A stretch of 64,000 bases of DNA from Pseudomonas siliginis (GTDB taxonomy: Bacteria > Pseudomonadota > Gammaproteobacteria > Pseudomonadales > Pseudomonadaceae): positions 124,001-188,000 of the forward strand of contig NZ_JAHSTW010000010.1 in the NCBI RefSeq assembly GCF_019145195.1, in the 5' to 3' direction. The notes under the pieces are model-generated. The model did no database searches. It saw only the letters and a list, made by a program, of their open reading frames with translations, and was not told the origin of the DNA. Positions 48,905 to 58,035 of this stretch are shown in pieces. Numbering within the stretch: position 1 is the stretch's first letter; every line of letters starts with the position of its first letter. The translations under genes were made by a program, and so were the position numbers.

Positions 48905-50080
48905 ATGACGACAGCTCTACATATCACCCTCATCAGCGAAACCTTCCCACCGGAAATCAACGGCGTGGCCAATACCCTTGGCCGCTTGTGCGAGGGTTTG
49001 CGCGCACGTGGGCATCAGGTGGAGCTGGTGCGCCCGCGCCAGGCCGGCGATCCGCAACGCAGCGAAGACGATGCACTGTTGCTGTGTCGCGGATGGCCAC
49101 TACCGGGCTATCCGGGACTGCAATGGGGCCAGTCGTCGATGCATAAACTGCTGCGCCGCTGGAAACGCCAGCGCCCCGATGTGCTGTACATCGCCACGGA
49201 AGGCCCGCTCGGGTTGTCGGCACTGCGCGCCGCACGGCGCCTGGGGATTGCGGTGGTGAGCGGTTTTCACACCAACTTCCAGCAATACACCAGCCAGTAC
49301 GGCCTCGGCCTGCTGACGCGGATGCTCACCCATTACTTGCGCTGGTTTCACAATCGTTCGGCAATGACTTTGGTGCCGAGCGCCAGTCAGCGCCTGGAAT
49401 TGGAGCGGCGGCATTTCGAGCGGCTGGCGTTGTTGTCGCGGGGTGTGGACAGCCAGTTGTTTCATCCAAGCAAACGTCAGAGCGCGTTGCGTGAGCAATG
49501 GGGGCTCTCTGATACGGATATCGCGGTCATCCACGTAGGAAGGCTCGCCCCGGAGAAAAATCTGGGCCTGCTCAAACGCTGCTTTGAAGGTCTGCGCGAA
49601 GCTTATCCACAGCGCCATCTGAAGCTGATCGTGGTCGGAGATGGCCCGCAGCGTTTGGCGCTGGAAAAAGAACTGCCGGAGGCGATCTTCTGCGGCGCGC
49701 AGCGGGGAGAAGCACTGGCGGCGCACTACGCCTCAGGAGATCTGTTTGTATTTCCCAGCCTGACCGAAACCTTCGGCAATGTGGTGCTGGAAGCCCTGGC
49801 TTCGGGACTTGGCGTTGTTGCCTATGACCAGGCAGCCGCGGCGCAGCATATTCGCCATGGCTACAACGGCGTGTCAGCCATGCCCGGCGATGAGCAGGCG
49901 TTTTGCGAAGCGGCGGCGTGGTTACTGGAGGAGGATGAGCGGTTGCGCTGTGTGCGGCTGAATGCGCGGCAGCATGGCAGTCGCCAGGGCTGGGCAGCGA
50001 TTATCGAGCAGTTCGAGGGATATTTGCGTGGGGCTTGTGTGGGGGAGCTGGTGGTGCCTGGGGCGCAGACACAACCTTAG
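48905..50080 (+). CDS. Glycosyltransferase family 4 (mannosyltransferase-like)
   Basis: 391 residues with two Rossmann domains in a GT-B fold. The N-terminal ISETFPPEINGVANTLGRLC is typical of GDP-mannose-dependent alpha-mannosyltransferases (MgtA/PimB type). The C-terminal donor site reads IAVIHVGRLAPEKNLGLLKR and then FVFPSLTETFGNVVLEALAS, the E-x7-E motif. ATG 48905 is preceded by GAGG; an ATG eight codons earlier is also open. Acceptor and product, glycolipid or surface polysaccharide, are unknown. Confidence 0.87.
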   Translation: MTTALHITLISETFPPEINGVANTLGRLCEGLRARGHQVELVRPRQAGDPQRSEDDALLLCRGWPLPGYPGLQWGQSSMHKLLRRWKRQRPDVLYIATEGPLGLSALRAARRLGIAVVSGFHTNFQQYTSQYGLGLLTRMLTHYLRWFHNRSAMTLVPSASQRLELERRHFERLALLSRGVDSQLFHPSKRQSALREQWGLSDTDIAVIHVGRLAPEKNLGLLKRCFEGLREAYPQRHLKLIVVGDGPQRLALEKELPEAIFCGAQRGEALAAHYASGDLFVFPSLTETFGNVVLEALASGLGVVAYDQAAAAQHIRHGYNGVSAMPGDEQAFCEAAAWLLEEDERLRCVRLNARQHGSRQGWAAIIEQFEGYLRGACVGELVVPGAQTQP

Positions 50081-50102
50081 ATTTTCGGCGACATAGAAAC
50101 AG

Positions 50103-50188
50103 CTTTCGCGAGCAGGCTCGCTCCCACATGGGCACTGCATTCTTTCAGATGGAATGCGGTCGAAGGTGGGAGCGAGCCTGCTCGCGAA
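50103..50188. repeat. REP pair
   Basis: Inverted REP arms between the convergent glycosyltransferase and Old Yellow Enzyme genes. Confidence 0.85.
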
Positions 50189-50207
50189 TGGTTCGAACTG
50201 GCGCCGC

Positions 50208-51311
50208 TTAGACCAGGGTCATCAACGCCTCACGACTGAACGGCAGAATGTCCTGCTCACGCCCTTCACGGACTTTCTGCGCCCAGTCCGGATCGACCAG
50301 CAGCGCGCGGCCCACTGCTACCAGGTCGAACTCTTCTCTGTTCAGACGCTCCAGCAGGTTTTCCAGGCTGGCCGGTTGCGCGACCTTGTCGGTGTTGACC
50401 ATGAACTGCAGGAACTCGCCGTCCAGGCCGACGCTGCCCACGGTGATGGTCGGTTTGCCGGTCAGCTTGCGGGTCCAGCCAGCAAGGTTCAGATCCGAAC
50501 CGTCGAACTCCGGCTCCCAGAAGCGTCGGGTCGAGCAGTGGAAAATGTCCACGCCAGCGTCGGACAGCGGCTTGAGAAATTCGCCCAGCGCTTCGGGGGT
50601 TTGCACCAGACGCGCGGTGTAATCCTGCTGCTTCCATTGCGAGAAGCGGAAGATGATCGGGAAACCCTCACCGACAGCCGCGCGCACTGCTTGGATCAAT
50701 TCGATGGCAAAACGCGAACGATTGGCCAGGCTGCCACCGTATTCGTCGCTGCGCTGATTGCTGCCTTCCCAGAAGAACTGGTCGATCAGATAACCGTGGG
50801 CGCCATGGATTTCCACACCGTCCATGCCGATGCTTTGCGCATCTTTGGCAGCCTGGGCAAACGCGGCGATCACGTCCTGGATGTCCTGCTTGGTCATGCC
50901 ATGAACCACGACCTGACCGTCCTTGAGTTTCTCCGACGGACCGTAGCCCGGCACGCTGGCGTCCGGCTCGGTGCCGAGGCGACGTACGCTGCCGACGTGC
51001 CACAGTTGCGGAACGATCTTGCCGCCCTCGGCGTGCACGGCGTCGACAACTTTTTTCCAGCCGGCCAGCGGCGCTTCACCGAAAAACTGCGGCACGTTTG
51101 GATAGCCATTGGACGCGATGTGGCCGACGGTGGTGCCTTCGGTGATGATCAGACCAACCCCGGCGGCCGCACGACGACGGTAGTACTCGATGACTTTGGA
51201 ATTCGGCACACCGCCCGGCGAGAACGAGCGGGTCATTGGCGCCATGACGACGCGGGTCGGCAGTTCGAGGGCACCGAGAAGGAACGGTTTGAACAGGGCT
51301 TTAACGGGCAT
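50208..51311 (-). CDS. Old Yellow Enzyme-family NADH:flavin oxidoreductase (alkene / nitroester reductase)
   Basis: 367-residue FMN enzyme that reduces activated alkenes and nitro compounds. The FMN contacts are in RVVMAPMTRSFSPGGVPNSK and GVGLIITEGTTVG. The substrate histidines lie in DGVEIHGAHGYLIDQFFWEG, followed by SNQRSDEYGGSLANRSRFAI. The C-terminal phosphate site is VAVGRALLVDPDWAQKV. The length and motifs fit the NemA/XenB group. It stands alone with no regulator beside it. Start ATG 51311 (MPVKALFKPF) is chosen over a longer frame; GAGCCTC precedes it. Confidence 0.9.
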   Translation of the reverse strand: MPVKALFKPFLLGALELPTRVVMAPMTRSFSPGGVPNSKVIEYYRRRAAAGVGLIITEGTTVGHIASNGYPNVPQFFGEAPLAGWKKVVDAVHAEGGKIVPQLWHVGSVRRLGTEPDASVPGYGPSEKLKDGQVVVHGMTKQDIQDVIAAFAQAAKDAQSIGMDGVEIHGAHGYLIDQFFWEGSNQRSDEYGGSLANRSRFAIELIQAVRAAVGEGFPIIFRFSQWKQQDYTARLVQTPEALGEFLKPLSDAGVDIFHCSTRRFWEPEFDGSDLNLAGWTRKLTGKPTITVGSVGLDGEFLQFMVNTDKVAQPASLENLLERLNREEFDLVAVGRALLVDPDWAQKVREGREQDILPFSREALMTLV

Positions 51312-51430
51312 CGAGAGGCTCCACGAAAACATTGGCGACAGATATTGATCGATATGACGGCGATAATATCCGCCACGCCCTTTGCGTGACAGCACTATTG
51401 ATCTGAATGATTAAGGGTCAAAAGGCAGGC

Positions 51431-51461
51431 AAAAAAAATCGCAGCTCAATGCTGCGATTTT
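51431..51461 (-). terminator. Terminator of the glutathione peroxidase gene
   Basis: On the minus strand, AAATCGCAGC and GCTGCGATTT pair around ATTGA and a long T-run follows. Confidence 0.88.
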
Positions 51462-51466
51462 CTGAT

Positions 51467-51949
51467 TCAGGCTAAGGCTTTTTCGATCGCGGCAATCACT
51501 GTCGGATCATCCGGCGCGGTGCGCGGCGAGAACCGCGCCAGCACCCGGCCGTCCTTGCCGAGCAGAAACTTTTCGAAGTTCCAGGTGATGTCACCGGGAA
51601 ACTCGGCGCCCTCGCCCGCCAGCAGGCGATACAACTGATGCCGTTCGTGGCCGTTGACTTCAAGCTTGCTCGCCAACGGGAACGTCACGCCATAGTTGAG
51701 GCTGCAGAATTCCTGGATCTCTTTCTCCGAGCCTGGCTCCTGACCGGCAAACTGGTTGCACGGCAGGCCCAGCACAGCAAAGCCTTTATCTTTGTATTGC
51801 TGGTAGAGGTTTTCCAGTGCCGCGTACTGAGGGGTCAAGCCGCATTTGGAGGCCACGTTGACCACCAGCACGACTTGGCCCTTGAACGGTGCCAGCGGTA
51901 GCTCCTGACCATCCAGGGCGGTCAACTTAAGGTCGTGAAAAGCACTCAT
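51467..51949 (-). CDS. Glutathione peroxidase-family thiol peroxidase (cysteine type)
   Basis: 160 residues. The peroxidatic Cys36 lies in NVASKCGLTPQYAALENLYQ, Gln in GLPCNQFAGQEPGSEKEIQ, and Trp/Asn in DITWNFEKFLLGKDG, which together make the catalytic tetrad. A second cysteine in EFCSLNYGVTFPL probably resolves the first, as in thioredoxin-dependent bacterial enzymes. It reduces organic and hydrogen peroxide in the cytosol. It is single, with its own terminator. The size is normal for BtuE-like proteins. Confidence 0.93.
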   Translation of the reverse strand: MSAFHDLKLTALDGQELPLAPFKGQVVLVVNVASKCGLTPQYAALENLYQQYKDKGFAVLGLPCNQFAGQEPGSEKEIQEFCSLNYGVTFPLASKLEVNGHERHQLYRLLAGEGAEFPGDITWNFEKFLLGKDGRVLARFSPRTAPDDPTVIAAIEKALA

Positions 51950-52021
51950 GCCGAACTCCAGGATTCTCGTGTTCTACTCGAAACAGCCACTTGGCGAGGC
52001 CACCAAGGACAGCCGCGGACT

Positions 52022-52043
52022 AAAAAGGCGCCCACAGGCGCCT
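52022..52043 (-). terminator. Terminator of the SlyD-like gene
   Basis: On the minus strand, AGGCGCC and GGCGCCT pair around TGTG and five T follow. Confidence 0.85.
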
Positions 52044-52072
52044 CTCCAGTACTCGAAGCTTAGCGCAGAAAA

Positions 52073-52558
52073 TCAGTGGTGATGGCCACCTTCGCCATGG
52101 ACGTGACCATGAGCGATTTCTTCCTGGCTGGCGTCACGGATATCAACGATCTTCACTTCGAAGTTCAGGCGCTGACCGGCCAGAGGGTGGTTGCCATCAA
52201 CGGTGACGTCGTCGCCGTCCAGATCACGGATGGTGACGATCTGCATCTGGCCGTCCGGCGCCGAAGCGTGGAACTGCATGCCGACTTCCAGCTCGTCAAC
52301 GCCTTCGAACATGCTGCGGCTCAGGGTGCTGACCAGTTCAGCGGCGTATTCACCGTAAGCGTCTTCCGGCTCAACGGCTACTTTCAGCTCGTCGCCGACA
52401 GCTTTGCCTTCCAGGGCTTTTTCCAGGCCCGGGATGATGTTGCCTGCGCCTTGCAGGTAAACCAGCGGAGCGCCGCCGGCGGAGCTGTCGATGACCTCAC
52501 CAGCGTCGTTGGTCAGGGTATAGTCGATGGAGACAGCCTTATTGGCGGCGATCAGCAT
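52073..52558 (-). CDS. FKBP-type peptidyl-prolyl isomerase, SlyD-like
   Basis: 161 residues. The FKBP part reads VSIDYTLTNDAGEVIDSSAG, then PLVYLQGAGNIIPGLEKALE and PEDAYGEYAAELV. The insert-in-flap domain that gives chaperone activity follows (FEGVDELEVGMQFHASAPDG). The tail HGHVHGEGGHHH is histidine-rich and should bind nickel or other metals, as in SlyD. It acts as a folding helper in the cytosol. ATG 52558 has AAGG upstream on the minus strand. Its start lies against that of the DUF3565 gene on the other strand. Confidence 0.9.
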   Translation of the reverse strand: MLIAANKAVSIDYTLTNDAGEVIDSSAGGAPLVYLQGAGNIIPGLEKALEGKAVGDELKVAVEPEDAYGEYAAELVSTLSRSMFEGVDELEVGMQFHASAPDGQMQIVTIRDLDGDDVTVDGNHPLAGQRLNFEVKIVDIRDASQEEIAHGHVHGEGGHHH

Positions 52559-52853
52559 GGGGCGAGACCTTTTGCATAAGAATATAGAAAGGCCAAGTTT
52601 AGCGAAGCAATCGCGTGAAAGCGACCACAACCCGGACAAACGGGTTTCGACCATCACCGGCTTTCATCAGGACGAAGATGGCCATTGGGTGGTCGAACTT
52701 TCCTGTGGCCACACCCAGCACCTGCGACACCAGCCGCCGTGGCAAACCCGCGCCTGGGTCCTGGATCCGGCGCAACGTATTGAAAAAACAGGTCAACCCT
52801 TTGCCTGCGGTTGGTGTGCACAAGGCTCGGTTAGCGCTAACCTTGGCGACTGA
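52557..52853 (+). CDS. DUF3565-family protein (start uncertain)
   Basis: 98 residues from ATG 52557, or 93 from TTG 52572. The conserved part ITGFHQDEDGHWVVELSCGH, then TQHLRHQPPWQTRAWVLDPA, is diagnostic of DUF3565, with a cysteine/histidine set (SCGHTQHLRH and CGWC) that could bind a metal ion. The function is unknown. No ATG or GTG lies between 52560 and the conserved part, and the ATG shares bases with the start codon of the divergent SlyD-like gene, so the TTG may be used instead. The pta gene follows after 51 bp. Confidence 0.75.
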   Translation: MGRDLLHKNIERPSLAKQSRESDHNPDKRVSTITGFHQDEDGHWVVELSCGHTQHLRHQPPWQTRAWVLDPAQRIEKTGQPFACGWCAQGSVSANLGD

Positions 52854-52904
52854 ATTTCGGTAGTCGGCCAGACATAGGCTGACACCCTTGCATAGAGAAT
52901 TCCC

Positions 52905-55004
52905 ATGCAAACTTTTTTTATCGCCCCCACCGATTTTGGCGTGGGTCTGACCTCCATCAGCCTCGGGCTGGTGCGCACGCTTGAACGCGCCGGGCTGAAA
53001 GTCGGCTTCTTCAAACCGATCGCCCAGCCACATCCGGGCGACACCGGCCCTGAACGTTCCACCGAACTGGTGGCGCGCACCCATGGCTTGAAACCGCCAC
53101 AACCGTTGGGACTGGCGCACGTCGAACGCATGCTCGGCGACGGTCAGCTCGACGAACTGCTCGAAGAAATCATCGCCCTGTATCAGCAAGCGGCGGTCGG
53201 CAAAGACGTGCTGGTGGTCGAAGGCATGGTGCCGACCCGCAGCGCCAGTTACGCCGCGCGGGTCAATCTGCACCTGGCCAAGAGTCTGGATGCCGAGGTG
53301 ATTCTGGTCTCGGCGCCGGAAAACGAAGTGCTCGCCGAGCTTTCTGGCCGTGTCGAGCTTCAGGCTCAATTGTTCGGTGGCCCGAAAGATCCGAAAGTCC
53401 TCGGGGTGATCCTCAACAAGGTCAAGACCGACGAGAGCATGGACGCCTTCGCCACGCGTCTGAGGGAGCATTCGCCGTTGCTGCGCAGCGGTGATTTCCG
53501 CTTGCTTGGCTGCATCCCGTTTCAGCCGGAACTCAATGCGCCACGCACCCGAGACGTCGCCGACCTGATGGGCGCGCAAGTGCTCAACGCGGGCGACTAC
53601 GAAACCCGGCGCATGAGTAAAATCATCATTTGCGCACGAACCATGCGCAACACCGTCGAGCTGCTCAAGCCCGGCGTGCTGGTGGTGACGCCGGGCGATC
53701 GCGACGACATCATCCTCGCCGTCAGTCTTGCGGCGATCAACGGCGTGCCGCTGGCCGGCCTGCTGCTGACCAGTGACACCCTGCCCGACCCGCGCATCAT
53801 GGACCTGTGCCGGGGCGCGTTGCAGGCCGGTTTGCCGGTGTTGTCGGTGAGCACCGGCTCGTACGACACCGCCAATCTGCTCAATGGCCTGAACAAGGAA
53901 ATTCCGATTGATGACCGCGAGCGCGCGGAGATCATCACCGATTTCGTCGCCAGCCACCTCGACGCCAACTGGCTGCATCAGCGCTGCGGTACGCCTCGGG
54001 AGATGCGCCTGTCGCCGGCGGTGTTCCGCTATCAATTGATCCAGCGTGCGCAAGCGGCGAACAAGCGCATCGTGCTGCCCGAAGGCAGCGAGCCGTTCAC
54101 CGTGCAAGCAGCGGCAATCTGTCAGGAACGCGGCATCGCCCGCTGCGTATTGCTGGCCAAACCCGAAGACGTCGAAGCGGTCGCCCGCGCCCAAGGCATC
54201 GTGCTGCCGCCGGGTCTGGAAATCCTTGACCCGGACCACATCCGCGAGCGTTACGTCGAACCGATGGTGGCCCTGCGCAAAAGCAAAAGCCTCAACGCAC
54301 CGATGGCCGAGCAGCAACTGGAAGACACCGTGGTGATCGGCACCATGATGCTGGCGCTGGACGAGGTCGACGGCCTGGTCTCCGGGGTGATCAACACCAC
54401 CGCCAACACCATCCGCCCGGCTCTGCAACTGATCAAGACCGCGCCGGGCTGCACGCTGGTGTCGTCGGTGTTCTTCATGCTCTTTCCGGAAGAGGTGCTG
54501 GTCTACGGCGACTGCGTGATGAACCCGCACCCGAGCGCCGCGGAACTGGCCGAGATCGCCCTGCAAAGCGCTGACTCGGCGGCCGCATTCGGCATCACCC
54601 CACGGGTGGCGATGATCAGCTATTCCAGCGGCGAATCGGCGCGCGGTGAAGAAGTCGAGAAAGTCCGCGAGGCGACCCTGCTCGCCCATGAGCAACAAAA
54701 CTCGCTGTTGATCGACGGCCCGTTGCAGTACGACGCCGCCGCCAACGCCGACGTCGCCCGGCAACTGGCGCCGAACAGTCAGGTCGCCGGGCGCGCCACG
54801 GTGTTTGTGTTCCCCGATCTGAACACCGGCAACACCACGCACAAAGCCGTGCAGCGCAGCGCAGATTGCGTCAGCCTCGGGCCGATGCTGCAAGGCCTGC
54901 GCAAACCGGTGAACGACCTGCCGCGCGGCGCGCAAGTCGATGACATCGTCTACACCATCGCGCTCACCGCGATTCAAGCCGCCAACCGACCTATGGATGT
55001 GTAA
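52905..55004 (+). CDS. pta: Phosphate acetyltransferase (long, class II)
   Basis: 699 residues. An N-terminal cobyrinic-acid-synthase-like P-loop domain (FFIAPTDFGVGLTSISLGLV), a central DRTGG domain (residues about 215-330, VADLMGAQVLNAGDYETRRM) and the C-terminal transferase domain (residues about 370-699, SEPFTVQAAAICQERGIARC; VSGVINTTANTIRPALQLIK) are all present. It converts acetyl-CoA and phosphate to acetyl phosphate and CoA. An acetate kinase gene, often adjacent, is not here. The stop is followed without a gap by the acyltransferase ATG. Confidence 0.95.
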   Translation: MQTFFIAPTDFGVGLTSISLGLVRTLERAGLKVGFFKPIAQPHPGDTGPERSTELVARTHGLKPPQPLGLAHVERMLGDGQLDELLEEIIALYQQAAVGKDVLVVEGMVPTRSASYAARVNLHLAKSLDAEVILVSAPENEVLAELSGRVELQAQLFGGPKDPKVLGVILNKVKTDESMDAFATRLREHSPLLRSGDFRLLGCIPFQPELNAPRTRDVADLMGAQVLNAGDYETRRMSKIIICARTMRNTVELLKPGVLVVTPGDRDDIILAVSLAAINGVPLAGLLLTSDTLPDPRIMDLCRGALQAGLPVLSVSTGSYDTANLLNGLNKEIPIDDRERAEIITDFVASHLDANWLHQRCGTPREMRLSPAVFRYQLIQRAQAANKRIVLPEGSEPFTVQAAAICQERGIARCVLLAKPEDVEAVARAQGIVLPPGLEILDPDHIRERYVEPMVALRKSKSLNAPMAEQQLEDTVVIGTMMLALDEVDGLVSGVINTTANTIRPALQLIKTAPGCTLVSSVFFMLFPEEVLVYGDCVMNPHPSAAELAEIALQSADSAAAFGITPRVAMISYSSGESARGEEVEKVREATLLAHEQQNSLLIDGPLQYDAAANADVARQLAPNSQVAGRATVFVFPDLNTGNTTHKAVQRSADCVSLGPMLQGLRKPVNDLPRGAQVDDIVYTIALTAIQAANRPMDV

Positions 55005-55910
55005 ATGCTGGACTTTCTCCCTGCACCGTTGCGCGGCGTGATCGCCTCGCTGCTGTTGGCGCTCAACACGATTCTGCTGTGCTCGTTCCTGTTCTGCGTG
55101 GCGCTGGTCAAGGCCCTGCCGTTTGCCTTTACCCAGCGCATTGCCGGTTGGCTGATGAGCCACACTCACGAGACGTGGATCAGCAACAACAAGGGCTGGA
55201 TGAATCTGGTACGGCGCACCCGCTGGCACGTCAGCGGCCTGCAAGGTCTCGACTATCAGCACTCGTACCTGATCACCAGCAACCACCAGAGCTGGGTGGA
55301 TATTCTGGTGCTGCAATACGTGCTCAACCGCAAGATTCAGCCGCTGAAGTTCTTCCTGAAGCAGGAGCTGATTTGGGTCCCGGTAATCGGGCTGGCGTGG
55401 TGGGCGCTGGGCTTTCCGTTCATGAAGCGCTACTCCAAGGCGTATCTGGAAAAACACCCGGAGAAGAAAGGCAAGGACCTGGAAACCACGCGCAAGACCT
55501 GCGCGAAATTCCGCCATAACCCGGTGGGAATTTTCAACTTCGTCGAAGGCACACGCTTCACCGAAGGCAAGCATGCGCAGCAGCAGTCACCGTTCAAATA
55601 CCTGCTCAAGCCCAAGGCCGGCGGGATCGCCTTTGTGCTGGATGCGATGGGCGAACAGCTGGAGTCGATCGTCAACGTGACGATTCATTACCCGGCCGGG
55701 CGTCCGGGGTTCTGGGATTTGCTCTGCGGCAATGTGCGTGATGTGGTGGTGCATTTTGAAGAAATCAAAATCCCGCCGGCCTTCATCGGCAAGAACTACG
55801 ATCAGGACGGCGAGTATCGATTGCAGTTCCAGGGCTGGATCAATCAGCTGTGGCTGGACAAGGATGCGTTGCTGGAGCAGATGCATCGCCAATATCCAGG
55901 TCACCAATAA
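55005..55910 (+). CDS. Membrane 1-acylglycerol-3-phosphate acyltransferase-like protein (YihG type)
   Basis: 301 residues. One N-terminal membrane segment (GVIASLLLALNTILLCSFLF) precedes the PlsC domain with the HX4D motif in TSNHQSWVDILVL and the EGTR block in FNFVEGTRFTEGKHAQQQSP. The length and the segment PFMKRYSKAYLEKHPEKKGK match YihG-type acyltransferases, which alter membrane phospholipid acyl chains. The ATG directly follows the pta stop codon, so the genes are cotranscribed. A REP pair and a terminator follow. Confidence 0.9.
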   Translation: MLDFLPAPLRGVIASLLLALNTILLCSFLFCVALVKALPFAFTQRIAGWLMSHTHETWISNNKGWMNLVRRTRWHVSGLQGLDYQHSYLITSNHQSWVDILVLQYVLNRKIQPLKFFLKQELIWVPVIGLAWWALGFPFMKRYSKAYLEKHPEKKGKDLETTRKTCAKFRHNPVGIFNFVEGTRFTEGKHAQQQSPFKYLLKPKAGGIAFVLDAMGEQLESIVNVTIHYPAGRPGFWDLLCGNVRDVVVHFEEIKIPPAFIGKNYDQDGEYRLQFQGWINQLWLDKDALLEQMHRQYPGHQ

Positions 55911-55914
55911 CCCC

Positions 55915-56005
55915 CTGTGGGAGCGAGCCTGCTCGCGAAAGCGGTGGATCAGCATACAAAGATGTTGAATGAGATAAAGCTTTCGCGAGCAGGCTCGCTC
56001 CCACA
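55915..56005. repeat. REP pair
   Basis: Inverted REP arms after the acyltransferase gene, of the same class as elsewhere in the window. Confidence 0.85.
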
Positions 56006-56007
56006 GT

Positions 56008-56038
56008 TGATCGTTCCCACGCTCCGCGTGGGAACGAT
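56008..56038. repeat. Perfect inverted repeat GATCGTTCCCACGC
   Basis: GATCGTTCCCACGC and GCGTGGGAACGATC pair around TCC. This is a dispersed Pseudomonas repeat, distinct from the REP class, and sits directly beside a REP pair. Confidence 0.8.
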
Positions 56039-56048
56039 CACCCGGCAC

Positions 56049-56091
56049 AAAAAAAGCCCGCCGATGATCACTCACCGGCGGGCTTTTTCTT
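56049..56091. terminator. Bidirectional terminator beside cysNC
   Basis: AAAAAGCCCGCCG and CGGCGGGCTTTTT pair around an eleven-base loop between convergent genes, with A- and T-runs on both sides. Confidence 0.9.
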
Positions 56092-56127
56092 GCCGCTTGC
56101 AGCTAGAAGCTTGTCGCTGCTTCCACC

Positions 56128-58026
56128 TTAGATCGCACCACGCTGCCGCAACAGCTCCAGCACTTGCTTGACGCTTTCTTCCAGACTCAGCGACTGCGTG
56201 TCGATCACCAGATCGGCATTGAGCGGCACGTCGTACGGGAAGGATTCGCCCGGGATATTGTCGCCGCCAGCAGCGTACAGCCCTTGCGGATCACGCTCGG
56301 CGCACACGGTCGGCGAGGCCTGCACGTAGACCGTCAGCAAGCGATCCTTGCCGATCAGTTCCTTGGCCTGCTCGCGACCTTCGGCACTTGGCGCGACGAA
56401 CGCGGCCAGGGTCAGCAGCCCCGCTTCGTTGAACTGACGCGCCACGTGGGCGGCACGACGCCAGTTCTCGGTACGCCCGGCGCGATCCTGTGGCAGACCT
56501 TTGTTCAAGTCATGACGCAGGTTCTGGCCATCGAGTACAAACACCGCGCGGCCCATGTCGAACAGCTTGCGCTCGACCGCATACGCCAGGGTGCTTTTGC
56601 CCGCGCCGGACAGGCCGCTGAACAGCACGGTGGCCGGTTGCTGGCCGAAGCGCTGGGCACGTTCTTCGGTCGCCACGTGGGCCAATTTGCCGTGGTGGGT
56701 GGCGGTGCCATGGGCCACTGGCTGAGCGACGATCATGCCGGCGCCAACGGTGCCGTTGGTCAGGCGATCGATGACGATGAATGCGCCGGTGGTGCGGTTG
56801 CTTTCGTAACCGTCGAGGGCGATCGGCGCGTCGAGCGCGATCTTCACCTTGCCGATTTCGTTGAGCTGCAACGCGCTCGCCGGGCCTTCTTCCAATGTGT
56901 TCACGTCGACCTTGTTGACGATGCTGGCGATCGAGCCCGGCACGTAACTGGTGGCGCGTTTGATGTCGTATTTCTTGCCCGGCAGCATCGGCTCTTCAGC
57001 CATCCACACCAGCATCGCTTCGAAGCTGTCGGTCACCGGCGGCACGTTGTCGGCATGCACCAACAGGTCGCCACGGGAGATATCGATTTCGTCTTCCATG
57101 GTCAGGGTTACCGCCTGACCTGGGCCGGCGTGCTCCAGTTCACCTTCGAAGGTGACGATGGATTTCACCCGGCTGCTCTTGCCCGACGGCAGCACCACGA
57201 CTTCGTCGCCCTTGTGCACGATGCCGCTGGCCAGGGTGCCGGCGAAACCACGGAAATTCAGGTTCGGACGGTTGACGTACTGCACCGGGAAACGCAGATC
57301 GGTGAAGTTGCGATCGCCCGCCACTTCCACTGTCTCGAGGATTTCCATCAGCGACTGGCCGGTGTACCACGGCGAGCGCTCGGACTTGTTCACCACGTTG
57401 TCGCCTTTAAGGGCAGACATCGGCACGAAGTGCATGCTGGTCGGCTTCATCTTCAAGCCTTCGGCGAACTTCAGATAGTCAGCTTTGATCGACTCGAACA
57501 CGCCTTCGTCGAAGTCCTTCAAGTCCATCTTGTTGATGGCGACGACGATGTGCTTGATGCCCAGCAACGAAGCAATGAAGCTGTGACGACGGGTCTGGGT
57601 CTGCACGCCGTAACGGGCGTCGACCAGAATGATCGCCAGGTCACAGGTGGACGCACCGGTGGCCATGTTGCGGGTGTACTGCTCATGGCCGGGGGTGTCG
57701 GCGATGATGAATTTGCGCTTGGCGGTGGAGAAATAGCGGTAAGCGACATCAATGGTGATGCCCTGCTCACGCTCGGCCTGCAGGCCGTCGACCAGCAACG
57801 CCAGGTCGATGTCGTCACCGGTGGTGCCGGATTTTTTCGAATCGCGGGTGATCGCTTCGAGGTGATCTTCATAGATCATTTTCGAGTCGTGCAGCAGGCG
57901 CCCGATCAGGGTGCTCTTGCCGTCATCGACGTTACCGCAGGTCAAAAAGCGCAGCAGCTCTTTACGTTCGTGCTGGCCCAGGTAGGCGAGGATGTCCTCG
58001 CTGATCAAATCAGAAACATGCGACAT
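56128..58026 (-). CDS. cysNC: Bifunctional sulfate adenylyltransferase subunit 1 / adenylylsulfate kinase
   Basis: 632 residues: a CysN GTPase (about 1-440) fused to an APS kinase (about 450-632). GTPase motifs: GNVDDGKSTLIGRLL, DTPGHEQYTRN and NKMD. The EF-Tu-like beta barrels follow (VNRPNLNFRGFAGTLASGIV). The kinase has its own P-loop, GLSGAGKSTLAYAV, and DGQNLRHDLNKGL. With CysD it forms adenylylsulfate (APS) and then phosphorylates it to PAPS for sulfate assimilation. It lies nine bases after cysD. Such fusions are typical of pseudomonads. Confidence 0.96.
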   Translation of the reverse strand: MSHVSDLISEDILAYLGQHERKELLRFLTCGNVDDGKSTLIGRLLHDSKMIYEDHLEAITRDSKKSGTTGDDIDLALLVDGLQAEREQGITIDVAYRYFSTAKRKFIIADTPGHEQYTRNMATGASTCDLAIILVDARYGVQTQTRRHSFIASLLGIKHIVVAINKMDLKDFDEGVFESIKADYLKFAEGLKMKPTSMHFVPMSALKGDNVVNKSERSPWYTGQSLMEILETVEVAGDRNFTDLRFPVQYVNRPNLNFRGFAGTLASGIVHKGDEVVVLPSGKSSRVKSIVTFEGELEHAGPGQAVTLTMEDEIDISRGDLLVHADNVPPVTDSFEAMLVWMAEEPMLPGKKYDIKRATSYVPGSIASIVNKVDVNTLEEGPASALQLNEIGKVKIALDAPIALDGYESNRTTGAFIVIDRLTNGTVGAGMIVAQPVAHGTATHHGKLAHVATEERAQRFGQQPATVLFSGLSGAGKSTLAYAVERKLFDMGRAVFVLDGQNLRHDLNKGLPQDRAGRTENWRRAAHVARQFNEAGLLTLAAFVAPSAEGREQAKELIGKDRLLTVYVQASPTVCAERDPQGLYAAGGDNIPGESFPYDVPLNADLVIDTQSLSLEESVKQVLELLRQRGAI

Positions 58027-58035
58027 GACAGCCCC

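Noticed and set aside
52599..55574. A 991-codon open frame on the minus strand opposite pta and the acyltransferase gene
   Set aside because: Same reason: it is antisense to two well-supported genes and has the compositional signature of a shadow frame.
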